Shown in pieces: positions 7,627-15,800 of a stretch of 64,000 bases of DNA. The notes below the pieces were generated by a model that saw nothing but the letters and a program-made list of their open reading frames with translations, had not been told where the DNA came from and made no database searches. Position numbers and translations under genes: made by a program. Source of the stretch: a virus; IMG/VR virus record IMGVR_UViG_3300029319_009044, positions 106,909-170,908 of that record; one strand, given 5' to 3'. Numbering within the stretch: position 1 is the first letter of the stretch; each line of letters begins with the position of its first letter.

Positions 7627-9438
7627 ATGGCAAGACCTGATTCATCAACATCATCTCCTACTAATCGTTCTTATGTAACGAACGATGGGCGGGCATCTAC
7701 ATTTGGTAGAAATTTAATTCAATATATTCAAAATAGATTACCATATTCAAATGTAGCTCCTGAACAAGATAATCTCAATCCTAAGTATAATATATTTAAA
7801 AAGACAGGAATGAAGAGAGCAGAAGCTTTAGCAAAAGCTTCAGTTTCTTCTTCTAATCCATACAACAATATACCTATAGGTGATTTCGCAAAAGACTCGT
7901 CTTTTGGCGATGTAATGTATGCTAATATACAAGAAGATAAACAAGGTAGGTTAAGAGATTATAGAATAATTGCTGCTTATTCTGAAGTAGCTGATGCATT
8001 AGATGAAATTTGTGATGAAACAATTAATCCAGATGAATCTGGGTGGGTTACAAAATTACATTTAAAAGAAATTGATTTAACTATAGAAGAAAAAGCTGAA
8101 CTAGATAAACAGTTTCATAGATATGTAGAATATTATGATTTAAAAAATAAAGGCTGGCAATATTTTAGACAGCTTCTTGTAGAAGGAGAGTTATTTTTTG
8201 AACAAATAGTTCATGAAGGGTATTTAGAGGATGGTATATTAGGGGTAATTAATTTACCTGCTGAGATAATTGACCCGGTTTATAACAATATTCAAAATAT
8301 GCTAGTAAAGGGCTTTATTTACAGAAAGCCTATTTTTAGTATAGATAAACCTAATAAGATTGAAAAAATTGAATTTATTCCTATGGATCAAAACCAGATT
8401 ACTTATGTTAACTCTGGTGTATATAATGAAACTAAAAACTTTGTTGTACCATTTTTAGAAAATGCTAGAAGACCTTATAGGCAATTATCTTTAATTGAAG
8501 ATGCTATTGTAATATATAGATTAGTAAGAGCGCCAGAGAGATTAGTTTTTAATGTTGACGTAGGAAACATGGCACCTCCTAAAGCAGAAGCTTATCTAAG
8601 AAAACTCATATCAAATTATTGGTCAAAGAAAACTTTTGATTTGGATCAAGATAATGTAGTTAAAAAATTTAACCCTCAATCAATGCTTGATGCATTTTGG
8701 TTTGCTAGGAGACAAGGTTCTGAAGGTACAACTGTATCACAATTAGCTGGAGGTGCTAATTTAGGAGAACTATCTGACTTAATGTATTTTATTAAAAAGC
8801 TTTATAGAGCTCTTAAAGTACCTTCAACTAGACTTGATCCTAATGACCAGGCTTCTGCTGACGGATCAACTATATTAAGAGAGGAGTTAAAATTTGCTCG
8901 TTTTGTAATGAGACAGCAACAAAGATTTGGAGCTGGTCTTAAAAAAGGGTTTATTACACATTTAACATTAATGGGTCTATTTAAGAAATATGACTTAAAT
9001 GAGCAAAATTTAGAAATAGAGTTTAATGTACCTACTAATTTTTATGAATTAAGAGAAAATCAAAGATTAGAATTAAAAGCAGGTAATTTTAACAATCTAG
9101 CCTCATCAGAATTTGTATCAGCTACATATGCACAAAAAAAATATCTTGGTTGGAGAGATAAGGATATTCTAGCTAATAGAGAGTTTTTAAGAAAAGATGC
9201 TGAATTACAGTGGGAGTTATCTCAAATACAAGCAGCAGGACCGGCATGGAAAGAGCAAGCAGTAGCTGGAGAAGTAGCAGGAGGTGAAGCTGCTGTTGGC
9301 GGTGAAGGTGCTGGGGTAGGAGCTAGTGGAGGAGAAGGTGGTATTCCTGAGTTTGGTGGAGGACCAGCAGATACAGGAGATAATGTAGAAGTAGCAGCTG
9401 AAGCTGAACCTGATACAGCTGAAACAGCTGAGATTTAA
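7627..9438 (+). CDS. 20: Portal vertex protein gp20
   Basis: 603 residues. Characteristic T4-type portal segments are present: DYRIIAAYSEVADALDEICDE, EGELFFEQIVHE, LRAPERLVFNVDVGNMAP-like text (here RLVRAPERLVFNVDVG), LYRALKVPSTRLDP and the ELKFARFVMRQQQRF helix. Portal proteins form the dodecameric ring through which DNA is packaged and to which the neck attaches. The last 60 residues are an Ala/Gly/Glu-rich low-complexity tail. It ends one base before a convergent minus-strand gene. Confidence 0.92.
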   Translation: MARPDSSTSSPTNRSYVTNDGRASTFGRNLIQYIQNRLPYSNVAPEQDNLNPKYNIFKKTGMKRAEALAKASVSSSNPYNNIPIGDFAKDSSFGDVMYANIQEDKQGRLRDYRIIAAYSEVADALDEICDETINPDESGWVTKLHLKEIDLTIEEKAELDKQFHRYVEYYDLKNKGWQYFRQLLVEGELFFEQIVHEGYLEDGILGVINLPAEIIDPVYNNIQNMLVKGFIYRKPIFSIDKPNKIEKIEFIPMDQNQITYVNSGVYNETKNFVVPFLENARRPYRQLSLIEDAIVIYRLVRAPERLVFNVDVGNMAPPKAEAYLRKLISNYWSKKTFDLDQDNVVKKFNPQSMLDAFWFARRQGSEGTTVSQLAGGANLGELSDLMYFIKKLYRALKVPSTRLDPNDQASADGSTILREELKFARFVMRQQQRFGAGLKKGFITHLTLMGLFKKYDLNEQNLEIEFNVPTNFYELRENQRLELKAGNFNNLASSEFVSATYAQKKYLGWRDKDILANREFLRKDAELQWELSQIQAAGPAWKEQAVAGEVAGGEAAVGGEGAGVGASGGEGGIPEFGGGPADTGDNVEVAAEAEPDTAETAEI

Positions 9439-9813
9439 TTATCTTATTGGATTAGAGCTAAAGAACTGAGTCCTATAATAAAGAGTACCAGCTCCAGTAC
9501 CAGTTTTAGCTGAAACTTGATTAACGTTAGTTAAACCTCTTAAAGTAATACTGTCATTATCATCAAGTAAAAAACCTCTGCTTACATTTATAGCTTCGGC
9601 ATCACCCCAAGCATCTGATCTATCAAATAAAGTAACTGTTTGACCTGTCTTATTTACTATGTATACTTCTGAGCATAATTGACCTAAAAATGGTTTAACT
9701 GAATCAACACCTGATAAACGAGTCATACCTGTAGTTACACGAATATTAAATGATCTACACTCATTATTATTAAAATATGTACTTCCGTTATTAGTAGTTA
9801 GAGCTTCTGGCAT
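9439..9813 (-). CDS. Small beta-rich protein, possible virion decoration
   Basis: 124 residues, rich in Thr, Asn and Gly, with no signal peptide; predicted mainly beta (CSEVYIVNKTGQTVTLFDRS, NDSITLRGLTNVNQVSAKTG). It is alone on the minus strand inside the plus-strand head module, with its own late promoter divergent from that of the neck gene. Position and composition suggest a virion surface or fibre-associated protein, but I do not recognise a family. Confidence 0.6.
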   Translation of the reverse strand: MPEALTTNNGSTYFNNNECRSFNIRVTTGMTRLSGVDSVKPFLGQLCSEVYIVNKTGQTVTLFDRSDAWGDAEAINVSRGFLLDDNDSITLRGLTNVNQVSAKTGTGAGTLYYRTQFFSSNPIR

Positions 9814-9818
9814 ATTAT

Positions 9819-9826
9819 TATTTATG
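9819..9826 (-). promoter_or_regulatory. Late promoter octamer CATAAATA
   Basis: Minus-strand octamer 5 nt before the ATG at 9813. It is divergent from, and only 4 bases from, the plus-strand octamer at 9831. Confidence 0.6.
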
Positions 9827-9830
9827 CTAG

Positions 9831-9838
9831 AATAAATA
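9831..9838 (+). promoter_or_regulatory. Late promoter octamer AATAAATA
   Basis: Plus-strand octamer 5 nt before the ATG at 9844 of the neck gene. No Shine-Dalgarno sequence fits in the gap. Confidence 0.65.
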
Positions 9839-9843
9839 ATTTT

Positions 9844-11076
9844 ATGGCACTTGCATGTACTATTCAGCCTCTTTCAGCATTTTTATCTACTAATTTAAAT
9901 TCTAAAGTAGAGACTTACGATAGACTCGGAGATAGAATTAAAAGAGCTCTAGGTTACCCGATAGTAAGTTTAGAGATTCATACTGATCAATTAAGAGAAA
10001 ATATTCAAATAGCAGTAGAATATTTTACTAAATATGCTGGGTTTACACAAGAATATCTAATCTTTGATTCTAATATGTATGAAAAAAATAAAGGTATTCG
10101 TTTAGATTTATTATATACGTTAGCTAATACAAATTTAACTACTAATGCAAGAAAAGTAGCTGGTACTAATCCATTAGGACCGGGGCCTGAATTTATAGGC
10201 TCAACTCCTGAATCAGTTTATGTAAGTACATCATCAATATTATCAGGTAATTTTCATACATCAAAGTACCCAGTATATTCTGGTAGTACTGCAGTTTTAT
10301 CAGGCTCTCTTTCAGCCACATTTACTCCTTTAACTGGAGGTCAAAACGGTATTAGGAAATTTGAATTGTTTGATCAAACATTAGTCTCAACTATTACATC
10401 TCTTAAAACAACAAGTGGTTCACTTTTAGGTCAATCGCTATCGAGTCACTTTACAAAAACCACTAGACAAACTATAACTCAACAAGGATCAGCTTCAGAA
10501 GCTGTTTCTTTTCAAAATGTATTTGATTACGATATTATGGATTATAGAAAAGTAGTTGATGTTACTGACTTTGAAGAAGGTTCCACTACTGGTATTAATA
10601 CATTGTTTACATTAGAGCAAACTCTAGCTCAACAAACGTATTTTAGTTATGCTATGGGTAATTATGGATTTGATTTAATTTCGTGGTATACATTAAAAAA
10701 TTGGATAGATACTCGTGAAAAGGTATTAGCTATAAAAAGAGACGTAAAATTTGATGCTCGAACTCAGTATATGACAATGTACCCACAACCTGGTAACGAA
10801 AGATTTTACGGAGTCGTTTCATGTTATTTAGAAAAACCTATAAGAAATGTTATTATGGAACAATGGGTTTATGAATATTCACTAGCTCTTTCAATGATAA
10901 CTATAGGAAGAGTAAGAGGTAAGTTTGGTTCAGTTAATCTTTTAGGTGGAGGTGCTCTTAATTATGATTTACTTCAAGAAGGTCAGCAGAAAAAAGCTGA
11001 ATTAGAGCAAAAATTATTAGATGGAGCATCACCTGGACTTGGCGATTCTGATCCTACAATGTTCTTTGTCGGGTAA
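9844..11076 (+). CDS. 13: Neck protein gp13-like
   Basis: 410 residues. The C-terminal half carries the marine T4-type neck signature: YFSYAMGNYGFDLISWYTLKNWIDTREKV, then RFYGVVSCYLEKPI, WVYEYSLALSMITIGRVRGKFGSVNLLGGGALN, and a closing coiled segment QKKAELEQKLL. In T4, gp13 with gp14 completes the filled head and joins it to the tail. It is longer than T4 gp13 (309 aa) because of a Ser/Thr-rich insert at about residues 110-210. Its stop overlaps the next ATG. Identity is good; the insert is unusual. Confidence 0.75.
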   Translation: MALACTIQPLSAFLSTNLNSKVETYDRLGDRIKRALGYPIVSLEIHTDQLRENIQIAVEYFTKYAGFTQEYLIFDSNMYEKNKGIRLDLLYTLANTNLTTNARKVAGTNPLGPGPEFIGSTPESVYVSTSSILSGNFHTSKYPVYSGSTAVLSGSLSATFTPLTGGQNGIRKFELFDQTLVSTITSLKTTSGSLLGQSLSSHFTKTTRQTITQQGSASEAVSFQNVFDYDIMDYRKVVDVTDFEEGSTTGINTLFTLEQTLAQQTYFSYAMGNYGFDLISWYTLKNWIDTREKVLAIKRDVKFDARTQYMTMYPQPGNERFYGVVSCYLEKPIRNVIMEQWVYEYSLALSMITIGRVRGKFGSVNLLGGGALNYDLLQEGQQKKAELEQKLLDGASPGLGDSDPTMFFVG

Positions 11077-11513
11077 TGAACAAGTGGCGACAAGGTATAT
11101 TTATACCTAAAAATTCTCATAAATTTATAGGTGATAAAGCTATTTATAGATCCGGATTAGAATTAAAATTTTTTCGATTCTGTGATAATAATAATAATGT
11201 TAAAAAATGGGGTAGCGAAAATGTAATAGTACCATATTATAACCCTTTAGATAATAAAGGTCATAAGTATTACGTTGATAATTATATTGAAATTTTAGAA
11301 GGTAATAAATTAGTTAAATACTTAGTAGAAATAAAACATTCAAGGGAAACAAAACCACCAAGAACGAAGTATAGAAACCGTAAACATCTAATTTATGAAC
11401 AAAAAACTTTTGTAACTAATCAAGCAAAATGGAAAGCAGCTAAAGAATATAGTAAAAAAAGAGGGTATAAGTTTATTATTTTAACAGAAAAAGAGCTTAT
11501 TTTTAAAAGATGA
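11076..11513 (+). CDS. 4: Head completion protein gp4-like
   Basis: 145 residues, length and pattern of T4 gp4 (also called gp50/65): F-I-P-K-N near the start, Y-R-S-G-L-E-L-K-F-F-R-F-C-D, VKKWGSENVIVPYYNPLDNKGHKYYVDNYIE, the strand LVEIKHSRET, NQAKWKAAKEYSKKRGYKFIILTEKEL at the end. The family looks nuclease-like (D/E-x(n)-ExK: VEIK) and acts in head completion and in protecting DNA ends. It overlaps the neck gene stop by one base. Confidence 0.8.
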   Translation: MNKWRQGIFIPKNSHKFIGDKAIYRSGLELKFFRFCDNNNNVKKWGSENVIVPYYNPLDNKGHKYYVDNYIEILEGNKLVKYLVEIKHSRETKPPRTKYRNRKHLIYEQKTFVTNQAKWKAAKEYSKKRGYKFIILTEKELIFKR

Positions 11514-11520
11514 ATAAATA
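11513..11520 (+). promoter_or_regulatory. Late promoter octamer AATAAATA
   Basis: It overlaps the end of the gp4-like stop codon and lies 5 nt before the ATG at 11526 of the prohead protease gene. Confidence 0.65.
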
Positions 11521-11525
11521 ATTGT

Positions 11526-12191
11526 ATGGCTTTAAAACTTAATTTAGTTGTAGAAAAACCTGACATAAACGATGAGTTCGAATATATTGAAGAACAAGCA
11601 GATAGAAATGCTGAATCGAGTCTTTTTATAAAAGGTCCTTATATGATGGCAGAAGGTGTAAATCGTAATAATAGGCTTTACCCTTTAGATGAATTAAAAA
11701 GAGAAACTGAACGTTATATTGAAGAAATGGTTAAACCGGGAAGAGCTATGGGAGAACTTAATCACCCAACTACAGCAGATGTAGATCTAGAAAGAGCATG
11801 TCATATGGTTACTGAATTAACACAAGAAGGTAATATATTCTATGGTAAATCTAAAGTTCTATCAACTCCTTGCGGGCAGGTAGTAAGATCGCTTATAAAT
11901 GATGGAGTAAAAGTAGGTATGTCTTCAAGAGCTTTGGGAACTTTAGAAGAGGGATCAGATCACAGTACAGTTAAAAATATGAAACTGGTTGCTATTGATT
12001 GTGTAGCTGATCCATCTTATCCAAGTGCTTTTGTAGATGGAATTTTAGAATCTAAACAATGGGTTGTCACAGGTGATAATAGATATGAAGAAATATATGA
12101 AGATTTTGAAAAATCTATAAAAACATTACCTAAAAAAGAAGTAGATTCATTTTTACGTAACAGAATTTTAAACTTTATTAAATCTTTATAA
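11526..12191 (+). CDS. 21: Prohead core scaffold protease gp21
   Basis: 221 residues, the size of T4 gp21 (212). Landmarks of the herpesvirus-assemblin-like serine protease are present: GRAMGELNHP with the catalytic His, and VKVGMSSRALG with the catalytic Ser, then KLVAIDCVADPSYPSAFVDGIL. It cuts the scaffold and the capsid protein N terminus after Glu during maturation. The order protease, small core protein, scaffold, capsid is as in T4. Its own late promoter lies 5 nt upstream. Confidence 0.9.
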   Translation: MALKLNLVVEKPDINDEFEYIEEQADRNAESSLFIKGPYMMAEGVNRNNRLYPLDELKRETERYIEEMVKPGRAMGELNHPTTADVDLERACHMVTELTQEGNIFYGKSKVLSTPCGQVVRSLINDGVKVGMSSRALGTLEEGSDHSTVKNMKLVAIDCVADPSYPSAFVDGILESKQWVVTGDNRYEEIYEDFEKSIKTLPKKEVDSFLRNRILNFIKSL

Positions 12192-12197
12192 TAAATA
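12190..12197 (+). promoter_or_regulatory. Late promoter octamer AATAAATA
   Basis: It overlaps the stop codon of gp21 and lies 5 nt before the ATG at 12203. Confidence 0.65.
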
Positions 12198-12202
12198 ATA
12201 TT

Positions 12203-12349
12203 ATGGCTAATCAAAAAAACAAAATTATAAAGTTTATTCAAGAACTTTCTAGTAAAAATTATGCCGAGGCACATAAATATTTAAAGAGCGTAATTGAAGA
12301 CAAGATTACAAAGAAAATCAATAACGCTACAGAAAAACCACTCTTTTAA
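12203..12349 (+). CDS. Small prohead-core-like protein
   Basis: 48 residues starting MANQKNKIIKFIQELSS and rich in Lys and Asn, with a NYAEAHKYLKSVIEDK helix. A short protein of this kind sits between protease and scaffold genes in T4-like phages (the T4 gp67/gp68 position), so a role in the prohead core is likely by position. It starts 5 nt after a late promoter octamer and ends one base before the scaffold ATG. Confidence 0.6.
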   Translation: MANQKNKIIKFIQELSSKNYAEAHKYLKSVIEDKITKKINNATEKPLF

Positions 12350-12350
12350 T

Positions 12351-13205
12351 ATGAAAAACGAAAAATCATTACCCGAGCAGGCAGAAGAAGTACTTACTGA
12401 AGATTCAGTAAAAGAAATAGAAACTGCCATTGAAGAAAAAATTCAATTATCAGTTGAAGCAGCACTGACTAATCAAGACGAGTTATATGCAGAAAAACTT
12501 GAAGAGTTAGTAACAGCAATTGATAAAGATCATACTGATAAATTAAAAAGAGTGGTTGAAGCAGTAGATCATAATAACGCTAATAAGCTTGTACATGTAG
12601 TTAAAAAGTATGAAAATGAACTTAACGATAAAGCAGATTCATTTAAAAATACTTTAGTAGAAAGTGTTTCAGATTATTTAGATGAATATCTAGAAGAGTC
12701 AGTTCCAACACAAGCTATTGAAGAAGCTACTAAAAATAGAACAGCTAGAGAAGTTCTTTCTAATTTAAGAAAGGTACTTGCTGTTGATTCAAGTCTTATG
12801 AGTGAGTCAGTCAAAGAAGCGGTATTAGATGGTAAAACTCAAATTGATGAATTAACCTCTAAAGTTGATGAATTACATAAAGAAAATGTACTTCTAAAAG
12901 AAGCTTATGATAAGCAAACTTCTACTTTACTGTTAGAAAATAAAACTGCAGGTATAAATGGTAAGAAGAAAGAATATCTACTTAAGATTTTAAGTGATAA
13001 ATCGCCTAAGTTTATTGAAGAGAATTTCGAATATACTTGTAAATTGTTTGATAAAAAAGAAAATGAAAGACTTTCAGTACTAAAAGAGGAAGCATACAAA
13101 AAGCGTAAAGTTAAAACAGATGCTCCAGTACAACCAATTACAGAGGAGAAAAAGCCTGAGATTTCTAACCCTTATTTAGCGGAATTAAAAAGATCTCACA
13201 AATAA
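12351..13205 (+). CDS. 22: Prohead core scaffold protein gp22
   Basis: 284 residues from the ATG at 12351 (a TTG at 12294 in the same frame would run through the previous gene and is rejected). Highly charged, almost wholly helical and coiled-coil, as expected for a scaffold. The segment NRTAREVLSNLRKVL, the long coiled coil DELTSKVDELHKENVLLKE and the ending NPYLAELKRSHK match marine T4-like gp22. It forms the core around which gp23 assembles and is digested by gp21. Confidence 0.85.
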   Translation: MKNEKSLPEQAEEVLTEDSVKEIETAIEEKIQLSVEAALTNQDELYAEKLEELVTAIDKDHTDKLKRVVEAVDHNNANKLVHVVKKYENELNDKADSFKNTLVESVSDYLDEYLEESVPTQAIEEATKNRTAREVLSNLRKVLAVDSSLMSESVKEAVLDGKTQIDELTSKVDELHKENVLLKEAYDKQTSTLLLENKTAGINGKKKEYLLKILSDKSPKFIEENFEYTCKLFDKKENERLSVLKEEAYKKRKVKTDAPVQPITEEKKPEISNPYLAELKRSHK

Positions 13206-13287
13206 TTTCACCCCTGAACAATGAGGTGCTTGCCACCTGAGTAACTTGGGACTAGATCCCATGAGGTAAAATGAAAGGAAACGTCTA
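13206..13287 (+). promoter_or_regulatory. Structured 5' leader of the capsid gene with Shine-Dalgarno
   Basis: Unlike most genes here, the capsid gene has an 82-base leader. It holds two hairpins: AGGTG (13224-13228) with CACCT (13234-13238), and TGGGA (13247-13251) with TCCCA (13257-13261), both with 5-nt loops. AAAGGAAA (13274-13281) gives a good ribosome binding site about 7 nt before the ATG. ACCT at 13235-13238 can alternatively pair with AGGT at 13264-13267, so two folds may compete. I do not match it to a known riboswitch. Confidence 0.5.
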
Positions 13288-14784
13288 ATGAATAAACCAC
13301 AATCATTTATTGATAGAGATAGAGCAGATTCACTTCTTGAGAAGTGGGCACCTGTTCTTGAGTACTCTTCCGATAGTGTTAAGCCCATTGAAGACGATCA
13401 CACCCGCCTTAATACTGCTATTCTTCTTGAGAACCAAGAGCAGTGGTGTATTGAGGAAGCCAATTCCGCTGGTAACGGCGGAGCTCTTGGTAGTGGTGGT
13501 ACTAACTCTGGTATTTATAATCCAACAGCTGCTGGTAACTCCTATGTAGGAGCTCCTAACGCTGATACTTATGCTGCTGGAGATGCTCGTCTTCCTAAAG
13601 TGCTTATCCCAATGATTCGTCGTACGTTCCCTGAGCTTATTACTAACGAAATCGTCGGTGTTCAGCCAATGTCTGGTCCTGTTGGATTAGCATTTGCTCT
13701 TCGCTACGCTTATCAGTCTACTACTCTTGGTAGTGGTATTGATGGTGGTGCTTCCGGCGGTGGAAGTGGTGCTGGTATTTCGCATGCTAAGTATGCGGGA
13801 GCTGGTGGACTTCCTGGTGATGAGCTTGGATACCAGCTTCTTGATACTCGCTTTACTGGTTCATCTGCTCACAATCTTAGTGGTGTAGGTGGTTACTGGG
13901 AATTCGCAGATCAAGATAAAGGTGTTGCGCAAATTCTTTCTGCTTTTGAAATCACTGGATCCATTCCTCAGGTTGAGGTTAAGTTCGAAAAGACCGCAGT
14001 TGAGGCCGGTACACGCCGCCTTGGTGCTCGCTGGTCTGTTGAACTTGAGCAAGACCTTAAGAACATGAACGGTATTGATATTGATGCTGAGATCACGAAT
14101 GCTATGTCATACGAGATTCAAGCTGAGATCGACCGTGAAATGCTCATGAGAATGATTCAAGCTGCTTTCAGTGGTGGACTGAACAAAGGCTACTCCGTAT
14201 GGTCACCTGCTTCTGCAGATGGTCGTTGGATGGTCGAGCGTAATAGGGACTTTTATCAGCGTCTTATCATTGAAGCCAATCGTATTGCTGTACGTAACAG
14301 ACGTGGAGCTGCTAACTTTATTGTTGCTACTCCTCGTGTTTGCGCCATCCTTGAGATGCTCCCTGAATTCCAGTGGGTACCTGTACAGGGTGATGTAAAT
14401 ACCCAGCCTGTTGGTATTGCTAAGGTTGGTTCGCTTGGTGGAAGATTCAACGTTTACCGTGATACTCGTACAGAGGTTCAGAATAGCACTAACTACGGAG
14501 GTGACAACGCTGGTGAATACAGCGGTGGTACATCTGGAGTTGAATATGCACTCCTTGGTTACAAGGGACCTGAATTCTACGATACTGGTATCATTTATTG
14601 TCCTTACATTCCTGTCATGGTTCAGAGAACTATCGGTCCTAACGACTTCGCTCCACGTGTTGGATTGCTTACTCGTTATGGTGTTGTTGACAACATCTTC
14701 GGTGCTGATCTCTACTACCATGTCATTATTGTTCAGGGACTTGGTACTGCGTTTACGCCAGCTTCACAGTCGGTGTACTTCTAA
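13288..14784 (+). CDS. 23: Major capsid protein gp23
   Basis: 498 residues. T4-type capsid landmarks: LLEKWAPVLEY near the N terminus, ILLENQEQWC, VGVQPMSGPVGLAFALRY, AGTRRLGARWSVELEQDLK, FIVATPRVCAILE and YKGPEFYDTGIIYCPYIPVM. The site I55-E56-E57/A58 fits the gp21 cleavage rule (hydrophobic-x-Glu/Ala or Gly), so the mature protein probably starts at Ala58. Codon use is visibly richer in C/G at third positions (AAC, TTC, CGC) than neighbouring genes, as expected for the most abundant phage protein. It is followed by a strong terminator. Confidence 0.95.
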   Translation: MNKPQSFIDRDRADSLLEKWAPVLEYSSDSVKPIEDDHTRLNTAILLENQEQWCIEEANSAGNGGALGSGGTNSGIYNPTAAGNSYVGAPNADTYAAGDARLPKVLIPMIRRTFPELITNEIVGVQPMSGPVGLAFALRYAYQSTTLGSGIDGGASGGGSGAGISHAKYAGAGGLPGDELGYQLLDTRFTGSSAHNLSGVGGYWEFADQDKGVAQILSAFEITGSIPQVEVKFEKTAVEAGTRRLGARWSVELEQDLKNMNGIDIDAEITNAMSYEIQAEIDREMLMRMIQAAFSGGLNKGYSVWSPASADGRWMVERNRDFYQRLIIEANRIAVRNRRGAANFIVATPRVCAILEMLPEFQWVPVQGDVNTQPVGIAKVGSLGGRFNVYRDTRTEVQNSTNYGGDNAGEYSGGTSGVEYALLGYKGPEFYDTGIIYCPYIPVMVQRTIGPNDFAPRVGLLTRYGVVDNIFGADLYYHVIIVQGLGTAFTPASQSVYF

Positions 14785-14830
14785 TAGGAGTCATCGCTGG
14801 TTGAAGCAGCAGTCGCAAGACACAATCACT

Positions 14831-14865
14831 AAACAGCAGAGCGAAAGCTCTGCTGTTTTTTTTTA
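14831..14865 (+). terminator. Rho-independent terminator after gp23
   Basis: Perfect 12-bp inverted repeat (14831-14842 with 14847-14858) closed by a GAAA tetraloop and running into a U tract. The core stem CAGCAGAGC/GCTCTGCTG is G+C-rich. It stops capsid transcription before the next promoter. Confidence 0.92.
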
Positions 14866-14904
14866 TTTTTATTGACATAAAGCTTATAAAAGAAGTTAAA
14901 AAGC

Positions 14905-14912
14905 TATAAATA
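14905..14912 (+). promoter_or_regulatory. Late promoter octamer TATAAATA (exact T4 consensus)
   Basis: It lies 5 nt before the ATG at 14918 and directly follows the gp23 terminator. A TTGACA at 14872-14877 is too far upstream (27 nt) to act as its -35. Confidence 0.75.
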
Positions 14913-14917
14913 TTCAT

Positions 14918-15517
14918 ATGGCCGATTACACAGACATTAATAAAGCTTTTACAGACGCACTATACGGACAGCGTATTTCAGCAGATTCAACAAACACAGG
15001 TTTATCTGCATTTGGTTCTCCAGCACCACTTAACAATACTGATAGAAGTGATGGTAGAGGAGGATTTTTCTCTCTAAGTGCAGCTAATAATTCAATGCAA
15101 CTATTATCTTCTTCTGAATATCATACATTTGCTGATGATCCGGTAGTTGGTCTACTTTATAACTTAGTTCCAACTGCTAGTGGTGCTCATAAATTTACTC
15201 ATCACCTTGCTGATCCAGTAACCGGAGGTGGTACTGCTGGCACTAACAAGCATGCTGCTGCTACTATTAAATTTGCAGGTACTTACTTTAACGGTGGGTT
15301 CCATGGCAAACATAGAAAACTCGCTTTAGTTACTAAAAAGGGTAATACTATTTTCTATACTATTAATAAGCATGAAACAGCACATGGTAGACATACTTTC
15401 ACACCTACTGGTTCAGCAGGATCAGACTTCAACCTAGGCCTTGGAGCTGGTGCAACTGGTGATCCTCCAGCTATTGGTGATAATATGCGTAGATTAGTAC
15501 AATTAGGTTATCGCTAA
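14918..15517 (+). CDS. Probable virion structural protein
   Basis: 199 residues rich in Gly, Ala, Thr, Asn and His, no signal peptide, predicted beta-rich (FAGTYFNGGFHGKHRKLALVTKKGNTIFYTINKH). It has its own perfect late promoter right after the capsid terminator, so it is expressed late and separately. Position and composition suggest a head decoration or other virion protein. I do not recognise the family. Confidence 0.6.
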   Translation: MADYTDINKAFTDALYGQRISADSTNTGLSAFGSPAPLNNTDRSDGRGGFFSLSAANNSMQLLSSSEYHTFADDPVVGLLYNLVPTASGAHKFTHHLADPVTGGGTAGTNKHAAATIKFAGTYFNGGFHGKHRKLALVTKKGNTIFYTINKHETAHGRHTFTPTGSAGSDFNLGLGAGATGDPPAIGDNMRRLVQLGYR

Positions 15518-15551
15518 GCGTCTCCCTTATTCTCCACGTAATAAAGTATAT

Positions 15552-15800
15552 TTACAGCTGTTGATCTCGAGCTTGTCTTACTATCTCTATTTCATTATAT
15601 AAAATATAATGATCTTGTTTATTACTGTCCCAATATGCTGATGCTGTAGCATAATCGCTAAAGTGATGCTCTTGCAAGAAGTTATCTGATACTCTAAAGC
15701 CAGTATCATCTACTGTATATTCTACTAGATCTACGTAATAACCACTTAAAGGCTCTCTACGAGGATCGCATTTTGTTATATTCCAATCGTATTCTTTCAT
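15552..15800 (-). CDS. Small protein at the end of the fibre operon
   Basis: 82 residues, acidic and aromatic-rich (GYYVDLVEYTVDDTGFRV, ATASAYWDSNKQDHYILYNE), no membrane segment. It shares one base with the stop of the lectin-like gene and is the last gene of the minus-strand fibre cluster, so a fibre-associated or chaperone role is possible. No family recognised. The 34 bases to the convergent gene at 15517 hold no clear terminator. Confidence 0.55.
   Translation of the reverse strand: MKEYDWNITKCDPRREPLSGYYVDLVEYTVDDTGFRVSDNFLQEHHFSDYATASAYWDSNKQDHYILYNEIEIVRQARDQQL

Noticed and set aside
12294-12350. TTG-started extension of the scaffold gene
   Set aside because: It overlaps a supported 48-codon gene; the ATG at 12351 is one base after that stop.
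13206-13287. Known riboswitch (glutamine, SAM, preQ1)
   Set aside because: Hairpins are present but I could not match any consensus core; kept only as a structured leader.
14203-14875. Overlapping ORFs on both strands within and after gp23
   Set aside because: Shadows of the C/G-richer capsid codons; the terminator interrupts one of them.
14872-14877. TTGACA as a sigma70 -35 box
   Set aside because: No matching -10 at 16-18 nt; the exact TATAAATA at 14905 explains the gene start.
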